A stretch of 51,833 bases of DNA from Firmicutes bacterium ADurb.Bin182 (lineage in GTDB: Bacteria; Bacillota; Clostridia; Christensenellales; CAG-138). Each line of letters opens with the position of its first letter. The first letter of the stretch is position 1. A program made the position numbers and the translations under genes. The notes beneath the pieces are model-generated. The model was not told where the DNA came from. It did no database searches and saw only the letters and a list, made by a program, of their open reading frames with translations. The DNA is taken from positions 1-51,833 of the forward strand of contig MWCU01000048.1 of NCBI GenBank assembly GCA_002070205.1, written 5' to 3'. Below are positions 1 through 8,365 of the stretch, piece by piece.

Positions 1-112
1 TTTTACTAACTCCAATATACCATCTCGGAGCTTCCCTTGCTTCTTCTTCTGTTACCTATGTATTGTACCTCAACACAATACGAGTTTTTACGGGAGCCGC
101 CGCAGCGCTTGA

Positions 113-1321
113 TTACGGCTCAACCAGCCTCTTTTCGCCCCCGATAGATACTATCGGAGCAATATCCTGAGTTACCTCCAGCGTTCCCAAAAACTCGCCC
201 TCCTCGGACCGGACCGCGAAATAGCGGATAAAAACATATCGTTTACCCATCTTTATCCAAAAATCTTCATGATCCTTCTTCCCGTCCTTAAAATCCTTTA
301 TGATCTTTTCAACTATATGAACGCTTGCGGGCGGATGGCAGTTTGTGACTTTTCTGCCGATTACCGCTTTTGTTCTCGCGAATATCCTGTCCCTGCCCTC
401 CGAGAAGTACTTCACCGTATCATCCTTGTCTACGAATGTAATATCGAACGGCAGCGTGTTCAGAATGCATCTTGTTTCCGAAAGAGTCAATACTCCCGAA
501 GGAAAGACCAGCGCTCCTTCCTGACCGGCATTCTCCTTTTTACGGGCCGCCGCCTCTTTTCCCTGAGGTTTCCAGGCAACGGGTTTATCTATAAGACAGT
601 ATCCTATCTCGTCGCTGTCATTATAGATTTTTTCCCATTCATCCTCGGTAAGCTGTTCAAGCATCATGGGAATAAGTATATTTTCCTCTTTAAATATCAT
701 TTCATTGATTTTATCCGTCGCCTCGCGGATGGCCGCGGCAGCGACGGCGGGGGTATCGTCAAGCGCCGTTTCGGCCTTTTTGATAAGAGCGCGGATCTCG
801 TCATCCACTCCCCACATAACCTTCGGAGGAGCCGTAATACCGTATTTCTCTAGGTACGGAAAGAGTATGTTCTCTTTTCTTTTATAATGGATATCGACAG
901 CGGACAACAGTTCCAGGTCCTTCCTTAAAAGCTTTACCGCTTCGGCGCGATCGTTGCTCAGCTTCTCAAGATGCGGCTTGATATTTTTTTCGATAAGCCT
1001 TTCAAGGGCACGGTTTTCGTTTTTGAGGGTATGGACGGGATGTCCCGGAACTTCCGACGCTTCCTTCGGACGATGTATATCCTCAATCGAACCTTTGAAC
1101 ACCGCGGCGTGAACGTCGCACAGCCTTTGGACCTCCGCTACAGGCATTCCGTCCATGATAAGGGCTTGCTCCACCTCCGATATCTCAGCCGCCGACACGC
1201 CCGAGAAAGTATCCTCAAACCTTTGCTTGACCTCATCAACGCTTTTTCCGTTATGAAGGTCGGTAATCAAATCCTTCAGCACTTTACGCCTGTACTCGCG
1301 GTTGTTGATCATTTCGCTCAT
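113..1321 (-). CDS. DUF438 / hemerythrin / PAS domain protein
   Basis: This 402-residue protein starts at the ATG whose codon ends at 1321, preceded by AGGAGG seven bases upstream; an upstream in-frame extension has no such site. The N-terminal ~80 residues fit DUF438, the middle (about 90-230) is helical with His and Glu motifs of a hemerythrin-like domain (HTLKNE, KRKENILFPYLEKY, KEENILIPMM), and the last ~110 residues look like a PAS sensor (TLPFDITFVDKDDTVKYF, later LEVTQDI). It is the last gene of the ric operon; its ATG overlaps the TGA of the DUF1858 gene by four bases, so translation is coupled. By context I infer a cytoplasmic sensor or di-iron protein handling nitric oxide or oxygen stress. 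Domain assignment is firm; the physiological role is inferred. Confidence 0.85.
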   Translation of the reverse strand: MSEMINNREYRRKVLKDLITDLHNGKSVDEVKQRFEDTFSGVSAAEISEVEQALIMDGMPVAEVQRLCDVHAAVFKGSIEDIHRPKEASEVPGHPVHTLKNENRALERLIEKNIKPHLEKLSNDRAEAVKLLRKDLELLSAVDIHYKRKENILFPYLEKYGITAPPKVMWGVDDEIRALIKKAETALDDTPAVAAAAIREATDKINEMIFKEENILIPMMLEQLTEDEWEKIYNDSDEIGYCLIDKPVAWKPQGKEAAARKKENAGQEGALVFPSGVLTLSETRCILNTLPFDITFVDKDDTVKYFSEGRDRIFARTKAVIGRKVTNCHPPASVHIVEKIIKDFKDGKKDHEDFWIKMGKRYVFIRYFAVRSEEGEFLGTLEVTQDIAPIVSIGGEKRLVEP

Positions 1322-1557
1322 TTGATTTCCTCCTTTATCGTAAAACCGTATTCCGAAAACACTTTCTTTATATTTTCCATATCGATTTTTTTCATAGCCG
1401 CGCCTTTTCGTATCGTCATGAATCGCCCGGCCGTTTCGAGCATGCCCGGCTTTACGATATCCGTAAAGCCTGACTGCCGCATTGCCTCCTTTATTTCGGG
1501 ATATTCGCCGCACAGCTCATAAACGGATCTGCCGATATCAATTTCTATGCTGCCCAT
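1318..1557 (-). CDS. DUF1858 domain protein
   Basis: This is a 79-residue protein of the DUF1858 type (the region EIDIGRSVYELCGEYPEIKE is characteristic: a short helical domain with a conserved LxxxYPE motif). I chose ATG 1557 because GGGAGG lies seven bases upstream; a TTG two codons earlier would put the site too close. It follows ric with the ric stop only two bases before its start and overlaps the next ATG by four bases, so the three genes form one translationally coupled operon. DUF1858 domains often accompany DUF438 or hybrid-cluster genes in anaerobes; no biochemical role is established. Function beyond operon membership is unknown. Confidence 0.8.
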   Translation of the reverse strand: MGSIEIDIGRSVYELCGEYPEIKEAMRQSGFTDIVKPGMLETAGRFMTIRKGAAMKKIDMENIKKVFSEYGFTIKEEIK

Positions 1558-1559
1558 TT

Positions 1560-2222
1560 TCAAACCTCCCGAAGCAAAATGTTGTTCTCAAGATGGATAT
1601 GCTCGAACAAGTCCGATTCAAACTCAATGAGAGACTCATACAGCTTCCGGAAAGTGGGGCAGCCGTCCAGCGGAACCGTATATCCATCCGTAATAAGCCG
1701 AAGTTCCTTAAGTATTTTCCCCGCGCTTTCATGCTCCTCTTTAATTTCCCGCGCAAGTTTTCGCACCTGTTCGTTTATGTCGCCGATTGCCGGAAACAGC
1801 AACGTTTCTTCTTTTGCTAAATGCTGTTCAAGCTCGATTCTGAGCGTCCCGAACAACCCGTGAACGCGAAACAACTCCGGATGGTTCTTCCCGTGCGCCT
1901 TCAGGACAGTGTTTGATAATTCCGACAACCTCGGCAGCGCTTCGCGAAGATAAGAGTGATGCCGCGCTTGAATATGGGAGGAAAGCTCATCTGCGCTCAT
2001 TGCCGAAAAATCGACATTACTTCTTTCTTGCGCTTTATTCGCCTCTGCATCAAGCTCTTTATAAAGCAAGACGCCGTCAATTCCCTGTTCCTTTATCACT
2101 TCCGAGAGTATGCGATGCCCTCCGCAGCAAAAATCCACTCCGAATTTTTTAAAAACCTCAGAGGCTGCGGGAAGTTTTGCAACAATATCGCCTATTGAGC
2201 CGGTTCCCCAGTCATTCTTCAT
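1560..2222 (-). CDS. ric: Iron-sulfur cluster repair di-iron protein RIC (ScdA/YtfE family)
   Basis: This 220-residue protein matches the RIC family, which repairs iron-sulfur clusters damaged by nitric oxide or peroxide using a di-iron centre in the cytoplasm. The N-terminal ScdA-type segment has the diagnostic FGVDFCCGG motif (about residues 27-35). The following hemerythrin-like domain supplies the expected histidines and glutamates (ARHHSYL, HLAKEETLLFP, EEHESAG, HIHLENNIL). Length is normal for the family (~220-240). AAGGAGGG precedes the ATG by about eight bases. It is the first gene of a three-gene operon with DUF1858 and DUF438 proteins. The promoter carries an FNR-type palindrome (separate entry), and the next gene upstream encodes an FNR-like regulator, which supports redox or NO control. 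Confidence 0.92.
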   Translation of the reverse strand: MKNDWGTGSIGDIVAKLPAASEVFKKFGVDFCCGGHRILSEVIKEQGIDGVLLYKELDAEANKAQERSNVDFSAMSADELSSHIQARHHSYLREALPRLSELSNTVLKAHGKNHPELFRVHGLFGTLRIELEQHLAKEETLLFPAIGDINEQVRKLAREIKEEHESAGKILKELRLITDGYTVPLDGCPTFRKLYESLIEFESDLFEHIHLENNILLREV

Positions 2223-2255
2223 TCTTCTTTCCCTCCTTGATTTATTTCATGACTT

Positions 2256-2297
2256 ATTCTATCAAGGCAGGTGGAAAAATTATGTGATTATAATCAA
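2256..2297 (-). promoter_or_regulatory. FNR-type operator and -10 box of the ric operon
   Basis: On the + strand 2284-2297 reads GTGAT-TATA-ATCAA, one base off the FNR/CRP-family consensus TTGAT-N4-ATCAA. Reading leftwards toward ric, TAGAAT at 2256-2261 is a good -10 box, placing the transcription start near 2249. The palindrome centre (2290.5) is then about 41.5 bases upstream, the classical spacing of a class II FNR-activated promoter with no good -35 box. The site lies between the stop of the FNR-like gene and the ric start. Confidence 0.7.
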
Positions 2298-2308
2298 ATT
2301 ATGAAAAT

Positions 2309-3031
2309 TTAAAAATCCGAGCCGAAGTTTTTCTCCAGCGCTTTTTTATTGAGAATCAATATAGATTTGTTCCCGACGGAGCGAACGAGACCTTCCGATT
2401 CCATTGAACCGAGCTTGCGGCTGAGGGTTTCTCTCGCAATACCTATATAGTTGGCAAGACCTTCCCTGCTAAGCGGCATTTTAACGAGGATACCTTCTCT
2501 TTGCGGCACTCCGAATTTATCGGCCCATTCCGACAGCACCATGCTTATACGGGATTCGACGCTGCGCACATCCATATTCTGCACTGCATTTTCAAGGCGG
2601 AAAAGCCTTTCCCCCAGCTCCGATATGATTTTTATACTTATGTCCGGGTTGTCGCGCAATAACCTTTGAAAATCCTTTTTGTACAAAAAACAAAGCATCA
2701 CCCTTTCGAGCGCTGCGATGCTGTAAAAAGCCGGACGGTTGAATAAAAGCGCATGCTCGGCGAAAAAGTCGCCTTCGGTAAACACATAAAGTATCTGCTC
2801 GCGGCCTTCAGGCGTAAGCTTGAATGCCTTTACGCTGCCCTCGTTGATAATCGCGAGAAAATCCGGATTATCGTTCTCCGACAGAATTATCGAGCCCTTC
2901 TCATATGACTTATGGACAATACGTTTTGCCACTTCAATGAGTTGATTTTCCTCCAGACCCGAAAAGATCGGCACCCGTTTTGTGCAAAGTTTTCCAATAC
3001 AGCTCCCGCAGTTCATCTCGCAATGCTCCAT
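2309..3031 (-). CDS. Crp/Fnr family regulator with N-terminal cysteine cluster
   Basis: This 240-residue protein has a cyclic-nucleotide-binding-type beta barrel (about residues 22-140, with EKGSIILSENDNP and a FTEGDFFAEHALLF motif) and a C-terminal helix-turn-helix (LSREGLANYIGIARETLSRK), the Crp/Fnr layout. Before the barrel it has four cysteines (C4, C8, C11, C16), the kind of cluster that binds an oxygen- or NO-labile iron-sulfur centre in FNR. The ATG follows AAGAGG and begins only 24 bases after the radical SAM stop, so the two may be co-transcribed. The FNR-type box just downstream, in front of ric, is its most obvious target. Family is certain; iron-sulfur sensing is inferred from the cysteines. 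Confidence 0.9.
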   Translation of the reverse strand: MEHCEMNCGSCIGKLCTKRVPIFSGLEENQLIEVAKRIVHKSYEKGSIILSENDNPDFLAIINEGSVKAFKLTPEGREQILYVFTEGDFFAEHALLFNRPAFYSIAALERVMLCFLYKKDFQRLLRDNPDISIKIISELGERLFRLENAVQNMDVRSVESRISMVLSEWADKFGVPQREGILVKMPLSREGLANYIGIARETLSRKLGSMESEGLVRSVGNKSILILNKKALEKNFGSDF

Positions 3032-3055
3032 ATTATTAACCTCTTTAAAGCGGCG

Positions 3056-4153
3056 TCAATCGCTTGCGCCGGGATTCAAAAAAGCCGACACTTCTCTCTG
3101 CTTGTCAAACAGCACGCACCCCCCGGTATGCTCTTCGCTTAGCATGCCTGAGGCCGCAAGCCGCGAAAACAGCGGTGATTCAAGCGCCTCGAGCAAGCCG
3201 TTTGTTTTGATATCGGTGTCGGAGAAGGGAGAAAACGGGCACGGTTCTGCGCTTCCGTTCGAGTTGATGTGTAAAAAACCCCTTCCCGCGGCAAGACAAC
3301 CTCCTGTGCTTTTTTCATCTCCGGGGAAGGAAAAAAACAACAGCTTATTAAACCGGCTTCTCAACGAAACCAGCCTTTCCTCCAGAATACGCCGCTCACG
3401 ATTTGACGGTGCAAGATCGCCGGTCGCTTCCGTTACAGGCACATACTCCACATAGAATAAAAGCCTGCAGCCCGACTTGATAAGCCCGTTTATAAACTCA
3501 TCATCCGTGACGGAGGCGATGTTTTTTGTTGTAAGGGTAACGGATGCTCCGAAAAAGACGCGATGATCATTAAGCGTCTCCATGCTCTTTATGATCGTTT
3601 GATAAACGCCTTTCCCCCTTCGCTCATCCGTCTGCTCCCGGGTCCCTTCGATGCTTATTACTGGTATAAGATTTCTGTGCTTTTCCAGAAGACGAAGAAA
3701 ATCCCCGTCGATCATCGTGCCGTTGGTAAAAATCGGGAAGCATATGTTCTTGTGTTCAGCCGCGGCTTCAATAACGTCCTTTCTTAAAAGCGGTTCGCCC
3801 CCCGCAAGCAGAATGAACGAGATGCCGAGTTTTTCCGCTTCGCGAAAAACGGACTTCCACCTTTCGGCAGGAAGCAGTCCGGAATTTGATTCTTTACGGG
3901 AATTGTTCGCTCTCGCATAGCAGCCTTTACAATACAGGTTGCACACGGAAGTTACGCTTGCAATCAAAAAAGGCGGGATGTGCCTGCCGTGTCTTTCATG
4001 CTTCATTCTGATCCTTGAAGCTTTTTTGCAGCGCCCCGCAAACCTCATAAAAAAAGCAGCCTGCGACGGGTTGCCGAATGCCGATCCAAGCGCTTCCTTG
4101 ATAAGCCTTTCAACCGATTTGCTCATATACTCCGCCAAGGCGAATGCTTCCAT
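3056..4153 (-). CDS. Radical SAM protein with Cys-rich C-terminal region
   Basis: This 365-residue enzyme has the radical SAM motif CNLYCKGC (about residues 82-89), which binds the 4Fe-4S cluster that splits S-adenosylmethionine, followed by a GGEPLL motif and a TNGTMID strand typical of the barrel. The C-terminal part has further cysteines (GGC, EPCPF, GGC) reminiscent of a SPASM/twitch auxiliary cluster. ATG 4153 is preferred because GAGGGG lies seven bases upstream; a TTG ten codons earlier lacks a site. A TATAAT at 4199-4204 on the same strand is a plausible -10. It lies upstream of the FNR-like gene. The substrate cannot be named from sequence; peptide maturation or an anaerobic redox role are both possible. 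Confidence 0.82.
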   Translation of the reverse strand: MEAFALAEYMSKSVERLIKEALGSAFGNPSQAAFFMRFAGRCKKASRIRMKHERHGRHIPPFLIASVTSVCNLYCKGCYARANNSRKESNSGLLPAERWKSVFREAEKLGISFILLAGGEPLLRKDVIEAAAEHKNICFPIFTNGTMIDGDFLRLLEKHRNLIPVISIEGTREQTDERRGKGVYQTIIKSMETLNDHRVFFGASVTLTTKNIASVTDDEFINGLIKSGCRLLFYVEYVPVTEATGDLAPSNRERRILEERLVSLRSRFNKLLFFSFPGDEKSTGGCLAAGRGFLHINSNGSAEPCPFSPFSDTDIKTNGLLEALESPLFSRLAASGMLSEEHTGGCVLFDKQREVSAFLNPGASD

Positions 4154-4216
4154 GCGATTACCCCTCAATATTTCATGTGTCAAATAAAGACAAAAAATAT
4201 TATATCATAAAATATC

Positions 4217-4248
4217 AAAAAAAGCCCGGAGCGTTTCCGGACTTTTTT
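4217..4248 (-). terminator. Rho-independent terminator (bidirectional)
   Basis: The hairpin CCGGA-gcgtt-TCCGG at 4226-4240, with extra pairing at its base, is flanked by A7 on the left and T6 on the right. On the minus strand it ends the small membrane-protein gene starting at 4548. Confidence 0.75.
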
Positions 4249-4272
4249 CTCTTTTTGCATGCCGGAAACAGG

Positions 4273-4548
4273 TTACTTTTTTTTCATATTCACGAAATCA
4301 TACGCGCCGTTGGACGCCAGCGAAACGACGACGGCGTTCACAAGGCTAAGCAAAGCGGTTGCCCATGTCAGTTGATCCGTAAAGAAATTTGCGGCAATAA
4401 GAACGAGCAGCGCAACAAAGTAAGAGAAAATCCTTGTCGGTATGCGATCGATAAACCCGACGCCTTTAAAGATTTCGGTTATCAACGCCGTCGCAAGCGT
4501 AGCGCCCGCATAGGTTGCCAATATGGCCCAAGTAAACAATCCTTCCAT
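4273..4548 (-). CDS. Small holin-like membrane protein
   Basis: This is a 91-residue hydrophobic protein with about three membrane helices (roughly residues 5-28, 40-58 and 65-82) and a charged C-terminus ending in KKK. The run GATLATALITEIFKGVGFID followed by two more helices is shared by small phage-holin-like or uncharacterised membrane proteins of Clostridia. ATG 4548 follows a G-rich stretch (GGGGGGCGG) about four bases upstream, and an earlier TTG is less likely. No phage genes surround it and it sits alone between two terminators. Function is unknown; holin-like is a description of size and topology only. Confidence 0.65.
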   Translation of the reverse strand: MEGLFTWAILATYAGATLATALITEIFKGVGFIDRIPTRIFSYFVALLVLIAANFFTDQLTWATALLSLVNAVVVSLASNGAYDFVNMKKK

Positions 4549-4633
4549 GATACCGCCCCCCAAAACAGTTTATGCTGGAAATATATTCTAAGCGCGAAAT
4601 TTGTATGACGGTTGGCGCCAAAAAAAGGACTCA

Positions 4634-4663
4634 TAAAGAAAAAGCCGCTCCCGAAAGAGCGGC
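4634..4663 (-). terminator. Rho-independent terminator of the ABC ATPase gene
   Basis: The perfect stem GCCGCTC/GAGCGGC (4644-4650 with 4657-4663, six-base loop) is followed on the minus strand by a T-rich run (4635-4643). It lies 19 bases past the stop of the ATPase gene. Confidence 0.85.
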
Positions 4664-4681
4664 ATAAAGGGTTAATGAAAA

Positions 4682-5803
4682 TCATGCAAACAGGTTATTC
4701 CCCGTATCCTTATCAAAAACATGGATCCTCATGGGGTTGAAAGTAAAGTTCACGTAATTCTCCCTGTTCAAGTCAAAAGAATAAGATTCAAGCAGCTCTG
4801 AATCCTGAACTTTTATTACCGTATCCTTTCCCTCCACATTCACATGCATGAACATTTCACTGCCCATCATCTCGGATACGTCAACCTTCGCCTTTATGCT
4901 GTTCGGCGTTCCGTCATTGACGATTTCGATATGTTCGGGTCTTACGCCGAGCGTAACGTCAACGGCCTGCTGCCTGCGGCCGTCCAGAATATGCTGCTTA
5001 TCCAGCGGGAATTCAACCGAAATGCCGTATGCCTTCACGACGTATTTTCCGGATTCGGATTCCAGCCTTGCGTCAAAGAAATTCATCTGAGGAGTTCCGA
5101 TGAAACCCGCTACAAACAAATTTGCGGGCAGATTGAATACTTCATGCGGGGTTCCGATCTGCTGTATAAGACCGTCCTTCATTATGACGATGCGGTCGCC
5201 GAGAGTCATGGCTTCGGTCTGGTCGTGCGTAACATATATGAACGTCGTATTGATTCTCTGGCGCAGCTTGATGATCTCGGCCCTCATTTGATTCCTGAGC
5301 TTTGCGTCAAGATTCGAGAGCGGCTCATCCATCAAAAACACCTGCGGCTCCCTGACGATGGCACGGCCTATCGCAACGCGCTGCTTCTGTCCGCCGGACA
5401 AAGCTTTGGGCTTCCTCGGCAAAAGCTCGGTAATGCCTAATATCTCAGCCGCCTGCTTGACCTTTGCATCGATAACTTCCCTTTTTTCTTTGCGCAGTTT
5501 TAGCGCGAAGGCCATATTCTCATATGCGGTCATATGAGGATACAACGCATAGTTTTGGAATACCATTGCGATATCCCTGTCCTTGGGCGGCACGTCGTTT
5601 ACGAGTCTGTCCTGGATATAGAGTTCACCTTCCGTGATGTCCTCAAGTCCCGCGACCATGCGCAAAGTCGTTGACTTTCCGCAGCCCGAAGGACCTACCA
5701 GTACGACGAATTCCTTATCCCTGATTTCGAGATTGAAATCGTCGACCGCCGTCACCGTTTTGTCATAGACCTTCTTGATGTTTTTGAGCGTTACTTTTGC
5801 CAT
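4682..5803 (-). CDS. ugpC: ABC sugar importer ATPase, UgpC/MsmK type
   Basis: This 373-residue ATPase is the usual length for the MalK/UgpC/MsmK group that powers carbohydrate uptake. It has Walker A (GPSGCGKST), Q-loop, the signature LSGGQKQRVAIGRAI, Walker B (VFLMDEPLSNLDA), the switch histidine (VTHDQTEAM) and a C-terminal OB-type regulatory domain from about residue 240. ATG 5803 begins the canonical MAKVTLKN start; an open frame extends 49 codons further upstream but that part is Cys/Arg-rich and unlike the family. No permease or binding-protein genes are adjacent, so it is probably a shared ATPase serving several importers. A palindrome lies upstream (separate entry). The precise substrate is not determinable; msmK would be an equally good name. 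Confidence 0.88.
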   Translation of the reverse strand: MAKVTLKNIKKVYDKTVTAVDDFNLEIRDKEFVVLVGPSGCGKSTTLRMVAGLEDITEGELYIQDRLVNDVPPKDRDIAMVFQNYALYPHMTAYENMAFALKLRKEKREVIDAKVKQAAEILGITELLPRKPKALSGGQKQRVAIGRAIVREPQVFLMDEPLSNLDAKLRNQMRAEIIKLRQRINTTFIYVTHDQTEAMTLGDRIVIMKDGLIQQIGTPHEVFNLPANLFVAGFIGTPQMNFFDARLESESGKYVVKAYGISVEFPLDKQHILDGRRQQAVDVTLGVRPEHIEIVNDGTPNSIKAKVDVSEMMGSEMFMHVNVEGKDTVIKVQDSELLESYSFDLNRENYVNFTFNPMRIHVFDKDTGNNLFA

Positions 5804-5982
5804 ATTCCCCGGCATTGGCGTCAGAGCCTCCGCAACTGCCGCCTCGCGAGCTTTTCTCCCAAAAAGCCTCGCATTGCTGCAGGTCTCCACACTGCAGCAC
5901 CGCATACCGGCGCGGTTTTTTAACCCTCCTTTTTTATAGCGTTCATGCATTTAGCATAGTGGAGTAAATGCACGCCGCTTTG

Positions 5983-6001
5983 ATCTGGGCTAAGCCCAAA
6001 T
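5983..6001 (-). promoter_or_regulatory. Palindrome upstream of the ABC ATPase gene
   Basis: ATCTGGGCTAAGCCCAAAT is a near-perfect 19-bp inverted repeat about 180 bases before the ATPase start. A TTGACA lies immediately to its right on the minus strand, so it may be an operator overlapping a promoter. No regulator can be named. Confidence 0.35.
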
Positions 6002-6092
6002 TAAATGTCAAAGTGCTCTTCTTATTTATATGTTTATCTTAATGCATACTGTAATATTTGGCAAGAGTTCAATAACAGCCATCCGGGCAGCT

Positions 6093-6130
6093 AAAAAAAT
6101 CTCGCCTGAGCCGTTTGACGTCTCAGGCAA
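6093..6130 (-). terminator. Rho-independent terminator of thrS
   Basis: The arms CTCGCCTGAG (6101-6110) and TCTCAGGCAA (6121-6130) pair, and on the minus strand the stem is followed by T7 (6093-6099). It lies directly after the thrS stop. Confidence 0.85.
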
Positions 6131-6137
6131 GATCGAT

Positions 6138-8078
6138 TCAATCGTGAGCTTTTGTATCGATTTCCTCTTTTATTTTTTCAATAAAATCCGCCAAAGGCAT
6201 AACGCCTATATCGCCAGCTTTGCGTGAACGCACCGCAACAACGTTGTTCTCTTCCTCCTTATCGCCGATGATCAGCATATAAGGAACCTTCTGCATTTGC
6301 GCTTCCCTGATCTTAAAACCGATTTTCTCACTGCGAAGATCGCTCTCAGTCCTGATGCCGCGCTTTTCCAGCTCGGTCTTGATCTCAATTGTTTTATTAT
6401 GGTTACGGTCGGTCATAGCAAGCACTTTGACCTGTACGGGAGAAAGCCAAACCGGCAGCGCGCCCGCATACTTTTCAATAAGGAGCGCAAGCGTGCGTTC
6501 ATAGCATCCGATGGACGTTCGGTGCAGAACTATAGGATACTGTTTTTCTCCGCTGCTGTCCGTATACGTCATCCCGAACCGCTCAGCAAGCTGGAAATCG
6601 ATTTGGATAGTGATCAGCGTGTCCTCTTTGCCGTGCACGTTTTTTATCTGAATATCCAGCTTAGGTCCGTAGAACGCGGCTTCTCCGTCTTTTTCAATAT
6701 AATCGACTTTAAGGTCGTTGAGTATATTACGCATCATGTCCTGCGTTTTTTCCCAGCTTTCCTTGGAACCTATGTATTTTTCCTTGTTGTTTTCATCCCA
6801 CTTGGAAAACTGGTAGGAAACGTCCGTATCAAAGCCAAGCGTTTCCAGCATGAAATTCGCAAGGTCAAGGCAGCCCTTGAACTCATCCTCTACCTGATCC
6901 GGCGCGCATGCGATATGCCCCTCGGATATCGTGAATTGACGCACCCTGATAAGGCCGTGCATTTCTCCGGAAGATTCGTTGCGGAATAACGTCGAGGTTT
7001 CATTATAACGAAGCGGCAGATCCCGGTAAGACCGCGAACGGTTGAGATATGCCATGAACTGGAACGGACAGGTCATGGGCCGAAGCGCAAATACCTCCGC
7101 GCCTTCTTCTTTTTCATCCCCCATCACAAACATTCCGTCCCTGTAGTGATACCAGTGCCCTGAAATCTTGTAAAGATCACTCTTTGCAAAGAACGGCGTC
7201 TTTGTAAGCTGGTATCCGCGTTTTTGCTCCTCATCCTCCACAAAGCGCTGCAGCAGTTGTATCACGCGGGCGCCCTTGGGAAGCAATATTGGCAAGCCCT
7301 GGCCGATGATGTCCACCGTCGTAAACAGCTCAAGCTCACGGCCGAGTTTATTATGGTCGCGCTTTTTTGCTTCTTCGATGCGGCTGATATAATCGTCAAG
7401 TTCTTCCTTCTTCTGAAACGCCGTGCCGTAAATTCGCTGAAGCATTTTATTTTTCTCGCTCCCGCGCCAGTACGCGCCCGCGACCTGCATCAGCTTGATA
7501 TTTTTGACTTTTGACGTGGACTCGACATGAGGCCCCGCGCACAGGTCCACGAACTCGCCCTGCCTGTAAAAGCTTATAACGGCGTCCTCGGGCAGATCTT
7601 CGATAAGCTCGACTTTGTACGGTTCATCAAGCTTTCTCATATACTCAATAGCTTCGTTCCTCGGAAGTTCAAATCTTTCAATCTTAAGATCCTCGGAAGC
7701 GATCTTATTGATCTCTTTTTCTATCGCCTCAAGGTCCGAAGGAATGAAACTGTGCTCCGTATCGAAATCATAATAAAAGCCGTTCTCGATAGCGGGCCCG
7801 ATGGCAAGCTTTGCGTTTGGATAAAGGCGTTTCACAGCCTGTGCAAGCATGTGCGAGGCCGTATGGCGGTATGTCAGGCGCCCGCCTTCATCATCGAACG
7901 TTAAAAGCCTCAGCGAATGGTCATTATTAATAGGCGAAAATGCGTCTTTGCGCACTCCGTCTATTTCCGCTGCAAGAGTCGCTTTTTTTAATCTTGGACT
8001 TATCGACTCAGCGATCTCAAGCGCCGTCAGTCCGTCCTTATATTGCCGTACCGATCCGTCCGGAAATGTGATATTCAT
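6138..8078 (-). CDS. thrS: Threonine--tRNA ligase
   Basis: This 646-residue class II synthetase charges tRNA-Thr in the cytoplasm. In order it has an N-terminal TGS domain (residues 1-61, FPDGSVRQY), the editing domain with HTASH and CAGPH zinc/editing motifs, the catalytic core with the zinc cysteine in RPMTCPFQF, motif 2 (RNESSGEMHGLIRVRQF) and motif 3 (HRTSIGCYERTLALLIE), and an anticodon-binding domain. Length is standard. The ATG has GAGGAG eight bases upstream. A Thr-type T-box leader and a strong sigma-A promoter lie upstream, and a terminator follows, so it is a monocistronic gene induced by uncharged tRNA-Thr. Confidence 0.97.
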   Translation of the reverse strand: MNITFPDGSVRQYKDGLTALEIAESISPRLKKATLAAEIDGVRKDAFSPINNDHSLRLLTFDDEGGRLTYRHTASHMLAQAVKRLYPNAKLAIGPAIENGFYYDFDTEHSFIPSDLEAIEKEINKIASEDLKIERFELPRNEAIEYMRKLDEPYKVELIEDLPEDAVISFYRQGEFVDLCAGPHVESTSKVKNIKLMQVAGAYWRGSEKNKMLQRIYGTAFQKKEELDDYISRIEEAKKRDHNKLGRELELFTTVDIIGQGLPILLPKGARVIQLLQRFVEDEEQKRGYQLTKTPFFAKSDLYKISGHWYHYRDGMFVMGDEKEEGAEVFALRPMTCPFQFMAYLNRSRSYRDLPLRYNETSTLFRNESSGEMHGLIRVRQFTISEGHIACAPDQVEDEFKGCLDLANFMLETLGFDTDVSYQFSKWDENNKEKYIGSKESWEKTQDMMRNILNDLKVDYIEKDGEAAFYGPKLDIQIKNVHGKEDTLITIQIDFQLAERFGMTYTDSSGEKQYPIVLHRTSIGCYERTLALLIEKYAGALPVWLSPVQVKVLAMTDRNHNKTIEIKTELEKRGIRTESDLRSEKIGFKIREAQMQKVPYMLIIGDKEEENNVVAVRSRKAGDIGVMPLADFIEKIKEEIDTKAHD

Positions 8079-8109
8079 ATTATCTGCTCCTCAAATTAAA
8101 ATCTTAATA

Positions 8110-8322
8110 AAAAACGCCCCTCAGCAAAAGCTAAGGGACGGGAATTTCCCGCGGTTCCACCCTACTTGGATATACCCACTTAAAAAGGCTGTATCGCGCC
8201 TTAAACGGCAAAGTCCCGGGCCGGTTTTCCCTGTCGGTTTTGAATAAACGCTTACAGCCTAAGGCGTTTCTCTCTTTGCTTCAAATCACCGCGGTACTTG
8301 ATCCCGCTCATCCAATGCGGAT
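8110..8322 (-). promoter_or_regulatory. T-box leader of thrS
   Basis: The minus strand has the T-box core AGGGTGGAACCGCG (8150-8163), followed by a terminator whose arms CCCTTAGC and GCTGAGGG run into a T-run near 8110. Upstream, a Stem I-like region shows paired arms AAACGC/GCGTTT and TTTGAA/TTCAAA and an AGTA turn facing an internal loop. The triplet ACA (8232-8234), a threonine codon, lies in that loop on the 3' side and is my candidate specifier. Uncharged tRNA-Thr would favour the antiterminator and raise thrS expression. Confidence 0.92.
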
Positions 8323-8335
8323 TTTATTATTATGC

Positions 8336-8365
8336 ATTATATGCTCAATTATTCTAAGCTGTCAA
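8336..8365 (-). promoter_or_regulatory. Sigma-A promoter of thrS
   Basis: On the minus strand a perfect TTGACA (8360-8365) and a perfect TATAAT (8336-8341) are separated by 18 bases. Transcription would start near 8329, just before Stem I of the T-box. Between this promoter and 8646 I see only A+T-rich sequence with no credible gene. Confidence 0.85.

Noticed and set aside
1..112. Sequence at the left edge
   Set aside because: No gene, hairpin or repeat could be supported in this short stretch.
4170..4186. FNR-like box before the radical SAM gene
   Set aside because: TTGAC-ACAT-GAAAT has only one good half-site and lies too close to the start codon.
5804..5950. 49-codon N-terminal extension of the ABC ATPase
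   Set aside because: It is Cys/Arg-rich and unlike the family, and the canonical MAKVTLKN start follows it.
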